Positions 12,643 to 21,984 of a DNA stretch of 64,000 bases are shown here, one piece after another. The position numbers and the translations under genes are program-made. Position 1 is the first letter of the stretch, and every line of letters begins with the position of its first letter. The notes under the pieces were generated by a model. It was not told the DNA's origin and made no database searches. It saw nothing but the letters and a program-made list of their open reading frames with translations. Source of the stretch: Apricaphanius iberus (Eukaryota; Chordata; Actinopteri; Cyprinodontiformes; Aphaniidae); NCBI GenBank assembly GCA_028564705.1, contig JAPXFQ010002700.1:124001-188000 (forward strand), read 5' to 3'.

Positions 12643-14567
12643 CAAACCCCTGTTTAGCCAAGGGTTTGAACTTTGCCATGACACCAAAAAAGTTACCCAT
12701 AGTGGACTGGATTACAGCCACAGAATCCGCTATAAAGAAAAACAACTTAAGTGGAACAGAGGCAGACCAACTTCGGTTAAAAGTGTCGGCAGCTTTGTCT
12801 GAGGCTAAGGTCCCCCCCTCTAACCTCACCATTGGGGAGAGAAAAGCAGTATCAGCACTGAGCAAGGAGCACAACATCACAATCCTTCCAGCAGACAAAG
12901 GTAGGTGCACAGTTGTGCTCAATACAACTGATTACCACACCAAGATCTTTGCACTACTGAATGACTCTAACACGTATGAAACTCTGAAACGAGACCCCAC
13001 GAGTGGGTACAAAAAGAAGGTGATAGAATGTCTACAACAACTGCAAAAAGAAGGCATGATTGACAAAACACAATACTACCGGCTTTACCCCCAGGACTCA
13101 ATTCCTTGCCTATATGGACTCCCCAAGATCCATAAAGAAGGGGCCCCGCTCAGGCCCATTGTCAGCAGTATAAACTCTGTCACGTACAATATAGCCAAAC
13201 ACATAGCTAATATCCTGGCACCTCTGGTAGGCAACACCCCACACCACATCCAAAACTCCATAGACTTTGTGAACAAAGTCCGGAATCTAAAAATGGATCC
13301 AGATGAGACAATGGTTTCCTATGACGTGACTTCATTGTTCACCTGTATTCCTACCATGGAGGCTTTGGTCACAGTAAGAGAACGACTTACACAGGACAAC
13401 TCCCTCCAAAACAGAACAAAACTCAAACCAGAACACATTTGCCAACTCCTGGAATTGTGCCTGAATACCACATATTTCCAGTTCAATGGCAAGTTTTATA
13501 GACAGAAACACGGCTGTGCCATGGGCTCACCAGTTTCTCCAATTGTGGCAAATTTATACATGGAGGAGGTAGAGTGCAGAGCTTTGAACTCCTTTGAAGG
13601 AATAACACCTAGCCACTGGTTCAGATACGTAGATGACACATGGGTTAAAATCAAAACCAAAGAGGTGCAAGCCTTTACTGAACACATAAACTCAGTGGAC
13701 AGAAACATCAAATTCACCAGAGAAGATGTCAAGGACAATAGTTTGCCCTTTTTAGATTGTGTCGTCCAGAGGAGAAAGGACAGAAGGCTCCACATTGGGG
13801 TATACAGAAAACCCACACACACAGACCAATACCTACTTTTTGACTCACACCACCCACTGGAACACAAGCTTAGTGTTATCAGGACCCTGCAACACAGAGC
13901 TGATAACATACCCACCAGCTCACAGGCCCAAGGGGAAGAACGCAAGCACGTGAGAGACACCCTCACAACTTGTGGTTACCCCAGCTGGACTTTTGTGAAA
14001 ACTGCAGCTAATTCCAGAAGGAAAGCCAACAAAGTGGTGGAAAAAGAAAAAGAAAACAAACGAAACAATGTAGTCATTCCATATGTGTCTGGGATTTCTG
14101 AAAAACTCAGGAGGATTTTTAACAAACACAGTATCCCTGTGTATTTCAAACCCAGCAACACACTCAGACAGAGACTAGTACATCCCAAGGACAGAACACC
14201 ACACACACACAAAAGCAACCTGGTGTATGCAATCCAATGCAATGAAGAATGCAAGGACCTCTACATTGGTGAAACCAAACAACCACTGTACAAACGCATG
14301 GCCCAACACAGGAGAGCTAACTCCTCAGGCATGGACTCTGCTGTTCATTTACATCTCAAGGAGAAAGCCCACTCCTTTGAGGACAGCAATGTCCAGATAT
14401 TAGACAGAGAGGACAGATGGTTTGAAAGAGGAGTAAAAGAAGCCATCTATGTAAAAGTAGAGAAACCATCGCTAAACAGAGGAGGAGGCCTGAGACATCA
14501 CCTATCTCCAATTTACAATGCTGCCCTTTCATCCCTCCCTAGGAGACTCAAACAAATTAGCCTCTAA
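12588..14567 (+). CDS. Penelope-like reverse transcriptase / GIY-YIG endonuclease (5'-truncated)
   Basis: An open frame of 659 codons. True element coding begins at the arm junction (12643) or at the ATG at 12678; the first 18 codons read antisense through the inverted arm and are not native. Visible motifs are GLPKIHKEGAPLRPIVSS (RT fingers, Penelope type), YDVTSLFT with the first catalytic Asp at about residue 246, GCAMGSPVSPIVANLYME, and RYVDDTW with the catalytic YVDD at residues 347-350. These are followed by the LPFLD and YRKPTHTD segments. The C-terminal GIY-YIG region has LVYAIQC and LYIGETKQPLYKRMAQHR (about residues 550-575), preceded by CNEEC. Such proteins copy element RNA into DNA at an endonuclease-cut target. 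The frame has no internal stop, so RT and endonuclease could both be made if transcribed. The missing N-terminus may abolish function. The best coding sequence in the window, but a transposon gene rather than a host gene. Confidence 0.9.
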   Translation: MAVWFHQCRGPCILHCIGSNPCLAKGLNFAMTPKKLPIVDWITATESAIKKNNLSGTEADQLRLKVSAALSEAKVPPSNLTIGERKAVSALSKEHNITILPADKGRCTVVLNTTDYHTKIFALLNDSNTYETLKRDPTSGYKKKVIECLQQLQKEGMIDKTQYYRLYPQDSIPCLYGLPKIHKEGAPLRPIVSSINSVTYNIAKHIANILAPLVGNTPHHIQNSIDFVNKVRNLKMDPDETMVSYDVTSLFTCIPTMEALVTVRERLTQDNSLQNRTKLKPEHICQLLELCLNTTYFQFNGKFYRQKHGCAMGSPVSPIVANLYMEEVECRALNSFEGITPSHWFRYVDDTWVKIKTKEVQAFTEHINSVDRNIKFTREDVKDNSLPFLDCVVQRRKDRRLHIGVYRKPTHTDQYLLFDSHHPLEHKLSVIRTLQHRADNIPTSSQAQGEERKHVRDTLTTCGYPSWTFVKTAANSRRKANKVVEKEKENKRNNVVIPYVSGISEKLRRIFNKHSIPVYFKPSNTLRQRLVHPKDRTPHTHKSNLVYAIQCNEECKDLYIGETKQPLYKRMAQHRRANSSGMDSAVHLHLKEKAHSFEDSNVQILDREDRWFERGVKEAIYVKVEKPSLNRGGGLRHHLSPIYNAALSSLPRRLKQISL

Positions 14568-14870
14568 TAACAGAAACAACTGTGACTCCAATGACTGTCG
14601 TTATAACACAATAGGGCACTAACGAAGCCGAAACCTAACCTCCACCAATAGGCGGCACGCCAACGACCGTCGTTAAGACATGGAGCACAAAGGTTTCAAT
14701 GACATAATGATTGTTGTTCAAGAGGTTAAATAGCTGAGTCTCCACACCAGTTAGTTGGACCAGTCCCAGCCTGGTCAGCGGCGAGCATGAACTGATGAAG
14801 CCTCTTGGATAAGAGGTGAAACGTCTTCCAAGACAAATTACCAAGTCCAGTTGCGTTTGATTGAAATTTC
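14232..14870 (+). repeat. PLE inverted arm, right (element 3' end)
   Basis: Contains the C-terminal GIY-YIG coding part, the stop, and about 300 bp of 3' region with the hammerhead-like motif. It ends directly at the target-site duplication. Confidence 0.9.
14783..14828 (+). ncRNA. Hammerhead ribozyme motif in PLE 3' region (right arm)
   Basis: CTGATGA at 14792-14798 is followed by a perfect six-base-pair stem II (CCTCTT / AAGAGG, 14801-14816) and GAAA at 14818-14821. CGT then C at 14825 would be the cleavage position. GAA before CTGATGA can pair with TTC after the cleavage site to start stem I. Stem III is only the self-complementary ACGT, as in the minimal, probably dimeric hammerheads reported from Penelope-like elements. 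Activity is not shown by sequence alone. Confidence 0.75.
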
Positions 14871-15154
14871 TTCGCTTACGGACTATGAAAAAATTCTGTT
14901 TCAGCTTTTTTAATTATTTAATCCTTTTTGTGGTTTGAAAGGAGAGAGGGTGGCTGACAGAGCTCTGTGGGTCATTGTTAATGATTCGTTTGGAGTAAGT
15001 AATGATTGTTGTATTAAGATGCCTGATAGGGTATAACGAAAAACTTTTTTTTTTCTATCTAAATTTTTTTATTAACCCCTTTTTTTTTATCGCACCACAC
15101 TTCTAGGGATCAATATATATTGCTATCGAATTATCGTCCAGCCCTACTTGTGAG

Positions 15155-15262
15155 AGCAGAATGCATGTGTGTGAGAAGATAATGCATGCATGTGAGACCA
15201 GAATGTGTGCATTTGTGAGGATAATGTATGCGTGTGAGAGGAGAATGTATGCGTGTGTGAGG
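15155..15262. repeat. Subterminal minisatellite of the 7.1-kb transposon (outer part)
   Basis: Repeats such as GTGTGAGGAGAATGTATGCG. Continues the 10805-11007 block after the hAT insertion. Confidence 0.65.
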
Positions 15263-15265
15263 AGA

Positions 15266-15625
15266 GCAAAGAGACCCAGACCTCCCTCTCCCCGGCTACT
15301 TGGGCCAGCTCCTCGGAAGGAATCCCGAGGCGTTCCCAGGCCGGCTGGAAGACATACTCCCTCCAGCGAGTCCTGGGTCTTCCCCTGGGTCTCCTCCCGG
15401 TGGGAAGTGCCCAGAACACCTCACCAGGGAGGCGTCCAGGAGGCATCCTGACCAGATGCCCGAGCCACCTCAACTGGCTCCTCTCGATGTGGAGGAGCAG
15501 CGGCTCTACTCTGAGCCCCCTCCGGATGACCGAGCTTCTCACCCTGTCTCTAAGGGAGAGCCCAGCCACCCTACGGAGGAAACTCATTTCAGCCGCCTGT
15601 ATCTGCGATCTCGTTCTTTTGGTCA
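15266..15625 (-). pseudogene. Non-LTR retrotransposon ORF fragment (C-terminal region)
   Basis: Minus-strand translation gives KRTRSQIQAAEMSFLRRVAG, then LSLRDRVRSSVIRRGL, LRWLGHLVRMPPGRLPGEVF, GRRPRGRPRTRWREYV and AWERLGIPSEELAQVAGERE. This is the well-known C-terminal part of a common fish LINE ORF2, downstream of the RT domain. The open frame runs on into minisatellite sequence (SSHTHTF... repeats), which is not part of the protein. Both ends are truncated, so this is a short internal piece inserted in the transposon's subterminal repeats. The exact LINE clade is not resolved (RTE/Rex-type suspected). Confidence 0.7.
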
Positions 15626-15659
15626 CCATAAAAAAAAATTGTGTTTTGATTTTGATCTA

Positions 15660-15905
15660 TGGTCAAAATGTATACATGTGAGAGTAAAATGTATACATGT
15701 AAGAGCAGAATGTATGTGTGTGTGAGAAGAACAATGAAAGCATGTATGTGGAGAATGTATTCATATGAGAGGGAAATATATGTGTGTGTGTGAGTGAGAA
15801 TATTTGTATGTGTAAGTGAAAATATATGTAAGTGAAGAAAAAGTGAGTGTGATTGAAAATGTATGTGAGTGTGAGAATGAATTATGACCTACATGGCCCC
15901 TCATA
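15660..15905. repeat. Right subterminal minisatellite and terminal inverted repeat of the 7.1-kb transposon
   Basis: GTGAGAGTAAAATGTATACA-type units lead to GTGTGAGAATGAATTATGAC and the terminus GGCCCCTCATA at 15905, an inverted match to 8783-8815. Confidence 0.7.
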
Positions 15906-15975
15906 GAATGTAGTTTAAATTGCTTTGCTGTCCTCTGGCTGAAAAAGCAGTATAAAAATGCAGACGATTTACTAT
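15906..15975 (+). repeat. SINE-like repeat, 3' part (resumes after transposon)
   Basis: Starts with the duplicated GAATGT and continues TAGTTTAAATTGCTTTGC and GCAGTATAAAAATGCAGAC, the expected 3' portion of the repeat broken at 8782. Confidence 0.6.
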
Positions 15976-16964
15976 TTTTATAATTTTACTTTGACAAAAC
16001 TGTTTACAGTGTGTACAATTATAATTGTATCCTTGATTCGCATAAATCATTGGAATTACAAGAAGGTGTGTGCCCGTCAGCTAGGAAGTTTCTTTAATTT
16101 GGGTGGTTTGGGAATGAGAACTTTTTTTATTTTTATGAAGATCCTAAACTTTTAGGCACTATGGACATCTATATTTTAGACACCTGTAAGGTTAGACAGG
16201 CTACCTTTCAAAAAGAGAGCTACTGACATCTGATAGCAGCTAGCAAACAATATCAAAATAGATGACATGCAAAGATTACAGGGTCTTTCCAAACTTGCAG
16301 AATCAAGCACATCAGCACCAGTAGTGCTCACAAAGATTTTCTATAAAGGAAAATGCCTCACTCATGAACACAAGCAGACACACAGCCGGGGCTTAACTGT
16401 GGCTGCTTTTGAGGTACAAAAAAATATATATATCCGGCCAGTGGTCTTGAAGAGACCAACCATTCAGTCGAATGAACCTCCCTTTGATCAGCTCACTCCT
16501 AAAGTATCTCAGATTTCAAATTGTAAACAATATGTATATGTGCATAAAAAGGGTGTCTCATACTCTACTGTTAGATCACATATTCCTTTTTTGTAACATA
16601 CTGCCAACCAAGGGTGTTTAAAAACACAAAGTGGTTAAATAAAAACTGCCCCCCAGAATAAGCCACGTCCCACCCCAGGCTAAAGTACTCTGGTGCCGTG
16701 ACTCCCCTGGGAACCCAGTAAATGAAGTATAATGGTAGCTTAGATACATACCCTTAAGCATCAGTGAATAAGTACAAATCTGCTAATAGATGTCATGTTT
16801 AATAGTACCATTTTTTGACACAGTGCTTTAATAGGGTAATTCAGTGATGACAAGATAGTTGGCTTGTCTGTTAAGGTAGGGCCAACAGCAATAAGCGGGG
16901 CTTCTTTTGTCCTTGATTTTGGGGCCTGGGAAGCTGGTGATTGGTACGGTACACCCTGGACTGG

Positions 16965-16996
<32 letters not shown>

Positions 16997-17149
16997 ACAC
17001 ATACCTAAGAGCAATTAAGAGAGACCTAATACACTAAGTTATGTTTTCGAGTTGTTGGAGAAAGTTAGAGTAGACATAACCCATGCATGTATGGGAAGAG
17101 CAAGCAAGCTCCATGCACAAAGGTGCAGGTACCTTAAAAAACAAATACT
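15976..17149. other. Unannotated intronic-type sequence
   Basis: No gene recognised. It contains an (AC)n microsatellite at about 16964-16990. The frame at 16267-16596 shows no domain. Confidence 0.4.
16964..17001. repeat. (AC)n microsatellite
   Basis: About 13 AC units followed by ATACACACACATAC. Confidence 0.9.
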
Positions 17150-17153
17150 TTAA

Positions 17154-18235
17154 AGTGCAGGTCGCAGGTTAGAGCCCCCCTTAAACCATAATTTAGATAA
17201 ATATAATAAGAACAATTTCTAAAGTTTTGTTACAGTTTCGTTTTTGTGAGAATGCCAGACCGTAAGTGACGTGAAGTAAGGGACTCCTGTGAGCTCAATC
17301 AATAGAAAAATGTGGATTTTAAGGATGTCTTTGACACAGATTAAATGTTAAACATTTACAACAACACATGATGAACCACAACCACACAGCTATTAGCCTA
17401 CTGCCTGCCCCAGATAACACAGAGAGACGAGCAGGAGAAGCATTGGAGCCCAAATCATACAAATGCTAGCTGAAGCTAAAGCTTAGCCTCGGTGTTACAA
17501 GTTAGCTTTACTTTATCTTTTAATACCCACATATCATGTTTATTCTAATATTTGAGCAATATTTCAACATATCTAGTAATTAGCAGATGTTAGACAAAAG
17601 GACTTACAAAGCAGAGATCTCCTCTGCGTAGAGCTGAGCTTCTGAAAGATCGGGCAGTGTCTCCCAGCCGGCTGCTGCAGTTAAAAGCACCCACCGACAG
17701 TGGTCCCATGAAAATGTAAACACCACAGCACGCTGGCTGGTTAGAGTCTATGATCTGTGCTTAGGTATAAATTCCATTGCATTGTTGGTCATTGAGTTTT
17801 CTATAGCCAAAGCAAAAGTTGACGGCAGTGTAGCTGCATAAAATGCAGACAGCCAGATACGAAAGATGCTGCTTGTTATTTGGGGGGGGGGGATTCTGTG
17901 GAAATGGGCTCCATGTCCCGACAGGCTGTTGTTTGTACTGCAAACACAATCATTTACCATTTTTAAGAAAAATGATCACGATCCAAAGCTAATGAACACA
18001 CTGAGTCTTGATAACACAACCACAGGATCTGATAACTAGAAACTGAGAAATGCAGCACAGAGCAATATGACTCCCCCACCTTACGTCATAGATCAAGATT
18101 ATAAAACGTTTAAATTAATGTATCTGCGGTTATGCATTGTGAAATTTTAAATAACCTCACTAAGCATTTCAAATGGTCATTTTTGTATATTATTTTATAT
18201 GCATATTAGCACGTATTGAACCTGCAACCTGCACT
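17154..18235. mobile_element. 1.08-kb DNA transposon with TTAA-type flanks
   Basis: The left terminus is AGTGCAGGTCGCAGGTT, and the right terminus reverse-complemented is AGTGCAGGTTGCAGGTT, matching at 16 of 17 positions. The flanks are TTAA (17150-17153) and CTAA (18236-18239), consistent with a mutated 4-bp TTAA target duplication as made by Kolobok or piggyBac elements. No transposase frame is present, so it is non-autonomous. The superfamily is uncertain. Confidence 0.6.
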
Positions 18236-18239
18236 CTAA

Positions 18240-18292
18240 GTTGAGATTTGAACGTAGGACCTTCTTGTTGCAAGGCAGCAATGCTACCACTT
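18240..18292 (-). repeat. tRNA-like / SINE-type fragment
   Basis: On the minus strand it contains GTGGTAGCATTGCTGCCTTG and ACGTTCAAATCTC, which resemble pol III A and B boxes. Too degenerate to be a functional tRNA gene. Confidence 0.35.
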
Positions 18293-18519
18293 GCATTTTC
18301 ATAGCTAATTTACCTACCTTGTTTAAACTTTTAACCAAAATATTTAAAATATCCTTTTCCAGGCTTTAACCGTGAAAGAACACATTATGGGATGATCCAT
18401 CATTATTATTTTTCATATGAGACCACACATACAGTGTGAATGGGATTGTGGATCGCAGATCAAAAATTCAATTGATTTCCCCTATATCTAATTTAAAAAA
18501 TGAGCATATTAAATTCAAT

Positions 18520-18739
18520 GAAAATTGTGATATTTAGGAATGGTCATTAATTCAAAGCTTCTCTGCGATTAATTAGATTTAAAAAATGTAATAGTTTGAC
18601 AGCCCCACTAAAAATAAAAAATAACAGGGTTTTTGGACGAAGTTTTTAATTTCTTTAAGCACTGTTTAAGCACTTGAACGTTTCAAAAATACCGGTTCGG
18701 CACCGGTATCGGATAAAGACTAAACAATACCCATCCCTA
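18520..18739. repeat. Terminal fragments of two hAT-type MITEs
   Basis: One right end finishes at TTTGACAGCCCCACTA (about 18609). A second finishes at ATACCCATCCCTA (18739), after a CACCGGTATCGG block. No matching left ends or TSDs were identified. Confidence 0.4.
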
Positions 18740-20865
18740 CAGCATACTGGTAAAGCAGTGTCTTAAAACCATTGTACTCTGTAAGCTATCTTATATATTG
18801 GTGTGACATGAAAGTACAATGTTAAAGTAAAGATGAAAGTTTAGAAAATAATGAGGACAGGGAGGCTTTGAAGTTCTTTAACATTTAGAGAAAGTACCCA
18901 GCTCACCTTATTATATTCTGCTTTACGGAACATATTGCCATCAAAAACTGTTTTCAACAGGACTCATCTTCTTACTCTTTTTTTTTCCTTAAGCCATTTA
19001 TATATTGGTTTTAACTGCTGGAAATCTAATTAATAAAATCAATTACTTTAAGCTGAACAAAAGCCCAAAGACTGCCATAGATCGAAGATTTATAAGTAGA
19101 TAAAATTAGATCTTGTAATTCACCTTTATATTACCTCCTTGAGAAAACACAGTCAGAATCCGGTCTGTAGAGAGGGACAGTAAAAGGCAACTTTCGTTGT
19201 CCTCTGGGGATCAAGTATACAGAACAACATGCTTTTGATTAGAATAAAGAATATACTATGCTACATGATATCAGACTATTTAGAGAAATATTTTCTGGCT
19301 TGTCGCTGAGGGACTGAAAAAAAAAATCTATCATGATGAATTTGGCGCCAATGGAGGCCATTCCTTTTCCAGCTTCACTGGTCCTACAATGACGCTGCAA
19401 CAACTCCCAATCTATAGAGCATGCTGCAAATAGCTGCGCAGCCTGTAAATTTCTTCCTTTATTTATTTCACTGTTACTGGCAGAGGGTTTGAAAGGATTA
19501 TGAACACCCACTTTGTATTGACCATGCCAATAAGATCCAGGCAAAAATGTGTGGGGGGCATGTATACTGAGAAATTAGACCAAGAACAAGAAAGGAGAAA
19601 AACAAATTGGGTGATAAATTTAGACCAAAATTTTTAGAAGAACTTTAAGCCTTGCTGGATTTCACATATTATACATTTATATAATTAGATTATATGCTTA
19701 GAGCGCCATGTTGCTACCGCATGATTTGATATTGATCGGGATGCAATCAACACATTCTAAAACCCATTTTGTCCACATTCTTTCAGATCCCAGCCTGCAC
19801 AATCTGCACAATCTCTGTGTCTTTGTTGCCTAAAGATAACTGGCAGGATCTGTAAATGGAGCTACTTAATGTGGCTCTTTACACTGTGTTATTAGGCTAT
19901 AACCACCTGCTGCTGGGCTGATTGAGGGCGGCTGTAGCTGTGATTAAGAGAGAAGCCCGGCCTGTGCTTTACTTGTTAGGATTATTGCTTTGACTGTGTG
20001 TTTAGCACGACATGGCTGTGTTGTCTGAGGGTTGTGACTGAGCTGTGAGCTGCTGAGCTCCTGCAGGGTTGTGCTTTAATGTGGTGTATATATGTTAAAC
20101 TGTGTTTTTCCATGCAATTATGGCTGTCAGAATTATTATATAATCAAAGATATTTTACACAATCCATAAAGAAAACCCTGTGCAACGAGCTGGAGGAAAA
20201 CATTAGGCCTCAATCCTCTATATGTCCAACATCTAGATGTTGTATTAAGTATCTCTCCTTAGCGTTACAGTATGTGATTTAACAGTTTGAAAAACAAACA
20301 AACAAAAAGTTTTCGCTATGTATGTCTTGAAGCTCTCTAAGCATGTGATATATTTGGTGCCACTAGTTGTTTAATGCAGAATAAAAATGAGACACTAACC
20401 TTGTCCTTAATAAAAATTTAACTGTATTTTTAATGAAGTAATAATGTGCTTGCCTTCTGAGACAAAAAGATTAATTTGAAATCAGACATCAAACTCAATG
20501 GATGCATAGTAGTTAATACAACAGTGTTTTTATGTCTACCAGTTCAAAAAGCAGGAGTTACATTCAACAATCAACAGGCAAACTTGGCTAACATACAAAT
20601 GCACTCGGTATTTCAGTGCACAATCAGGCAGTTTCATTTGAATAATTTTAACCATTTATCCTAAAACGTTTTGATTGAGTCCTACAACTGTTATCCTTCT
20701 GTTCTGGATGATTTAAAACTAACCTTTTTATCTAAAATGTAAACCTATTTTTAAATTGTTTATCTCTTGCAGGTAACCTTAAATTCTTCTGTCATTAGCA
20801 TGGACAGGGTTTAGGGTTGAGACGGTTCAGAAACGCTATGGTTCAGGACTTCGGATTGAATTAGG
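18740..20865. other. Unannotated sequence
   Basis: No gene recognised. It includes 20355-20417, the source-like copy of a 63-bp block found again inside PLE copy 2. Confidence 0.4.
20355..20417 (+). repeat. 63-bp block duplicated at 23660-23722
   Basis: Begins TGGTGCCACTAGTTG and ends CCTTAATAAAAAT. All 63 positions are identical to 23660-23722, where it interrupts a Penelope-like coding region. The flanks differ on both sides. Confidence 0.9.
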
Positions 20866-21475
20866 CTAGGCTGGGTTGAGCGGTATACCGAAAAATTTCC
20901 AATACCAAAATTTATGTCTGTTACCGACGTCATTTTGCCTATGGGGATAAATTTGGTATTTTAAAAAAATGACAAGATGTGTATTAGTTTAGTGGTGCTC
21001 CTGCCCCTTTAAGACATGAGCGTTGCCTTGAGTCACATAACTACGCACAGTCTTGTAACATACAGAGGGGGAAAGCGCTGCTAACACAACAACATATTTA
21101 GCAAGTGTTTAGACTAATCTAGCGACTGTTTTTCAGACAAATGCGACTAGCGACAAATAAAGTGACTTTTTATGGTGTTATTGGAGACTCAGACTTTAAC
21201 GAGGAGCATCTATGTTTGTTACTGCAGCAATGGAACTGCAGCCGAACCAGAGCGTTTGTTGCCCAACAGCTCTGCCCGCCCCGGTCCTGCTCAGGCAGAG
21301 CAGATAGTAACCCTGCTTATTTTTTTTTCATACTTTACTTGAAGTCACTGCCACTTGTTCCGCCTGTGCTCTGATGTAAAATATTTTCTGTCTAAAATAA
21401 ACAACTGCACAGTAAAATCATAGATTTCACTCAGTCCCCGTCTCTTCTTCACCTCATCTGGTCTGTGTGATCACT
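20866..21475. mobile_element. hAT-type non-autonomous element, inverted relative of 34717-35377
   Basis: Reads co-linearly, in reverse complement, with the element at 34717-35377. Shared blocks include the 'gcctatgggataaattt' region, AGTGACTTTTTATGGTGTTA-like text, CCCAACAGCTC, and the TCTAAAATAAAC region near 21392. The start, GCTGGGTTGAGCGGTATACC, corresponds to the right terminus of the other copy. Its own TSD was not identified and the far end is eroded. Confidence 0.6.
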
Positions 21476-21984
21476 TCTGAGTTTAATCTGGACTCTAAGA
21501 AATATGGAAAGGAGTGGGAATCAAACACTGAATTAAAATAACTGAACTTAAAGAACTTTAAGCAAATTTGGCTACTGTAAAAAGAAAAAGGTGGGGGAGG
21601 GGTGGTGGTGGTGGGGGTGTTGATGTGGTCATTGTGAAACATCCACTTACCGTTATCAAGCTTAAATACTCAATATACTGGGGAATTTCCTGAAATGTAA
21701 TCATATACGTACATATATGCAGTTGTCTTGGTTTTATTTTTAATACCCCGTGCTTTAGTCTGTTTCCTGCTTTTGGAGCAGTACTGGTCTGCTTGCCAGC
21801 CATTCACATATGCAATTGAACCACACCAGGGTTAGTTTCAATCGAACCAAGACCTAGGTTTTTAGGTGGACCAGTGTTTGATTGCACATTCATACTTCCC
21901 TAAACGAACCAGACTTTTGAGGAAAACAGACTAAAGTTTGATTTAAACAGAATAAACAGGGTTGGTGTGAATGCACCCTTACGA

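Larger units (their letters stand above)
11961..14870 (+). mobile_element. Penelope-like retroelement with inverted 3' ends and 12-bp TSD
   Basis: A perfect 12-bp direct repeat, TTCGCTTACGGA, flanks the insert (11949-11960 and 14871-14882). The body encodes a Penelope-type reverse transcriptase with a GIY-YIG endonuclease. The element's 3' end is present twice in opposite orientation: 12004-12642 is the reverse complement of 14232-14870. Both arms are exactly 639 bp, and I found only one mismatch in the stretch I compared. The left arm continues 43 bp further (11961-12003) before the target duplication. The coding body begins abruptly at 12643, so it is 5'-truncated. Near-identity of the arms and the intact TSD point to a recent insertion. 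A compound head-to-head arrangement with pseudo-LTRs is a known feature of Penelope-like elements. Confidence 0.9.
11016..15146. mobile_element. hAT element with 8-bp TSD CTTGTGAG, interrupted by a PLE
   Basis: The left terminus TAGGGCTGGACGATA and the right terminus TATCGTCCAGCCCTA are perfect 15-bp inverted repeats. Both are flanked by CTTGTGAG (11008-11015 and 15147-15154). Removing the nested 2.9-kb retroelement leaves about 1.2 kb with no transposase frame, so this is a non-autonomous or internally deleted copy. It contains a long (TA)n tract. It sits in the minisatellite part of the 7.1-kb transposon, and its TSD is a copy of that minisatellite's own GTGTGAG-like wording. Confidence 0.85.
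8783..15905. mobile_element. 7.1-kb DNA transposon with 6-bp TSD and minisatellite-like ends
   Basis: The left end starts TATGAGGGGCCGTATAGACC. The right end, reverse-complemented, starts TATGAGGGGCCATGTAGGTC, and the match continues into CATAATTCATTCTCACACTC. The termini are flanked by GAATGT at 8777-8782 and 15906-15911, and removing the insert restores a continuous SINE-like repeat. The subterminal regions are degenerate arrays of GTGTGAG-AGAATGTATG-type units. Later insertions fill most of the length: a hAT MITE at 9655-10033, a hAT plus PLE block at 11016-15146 and a LINE fragment at 15266-15625. The original element was therefore only about 2.2 kb. The one element-like frame is the helix-turn-helix ORF at 10163-10387. 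A 6-bp TSD with this HTH type might fit IS3EU-like elements, but I am not sure of that family assignment. Confidence 0.75.

Noticed and set aside
12307..12687. Minus-strand frame with GIY-YIG similarity
   Set aside because: It is the inverted copy of the Penelope C-terminus in the left arm, not a separate gene.
15144..15629. 161-codon minus-strand frame as a whole gene
   Set aside because: Only the first two thirds are LINE sequence; the SSHTHTF-rich end is translated minisatellite.
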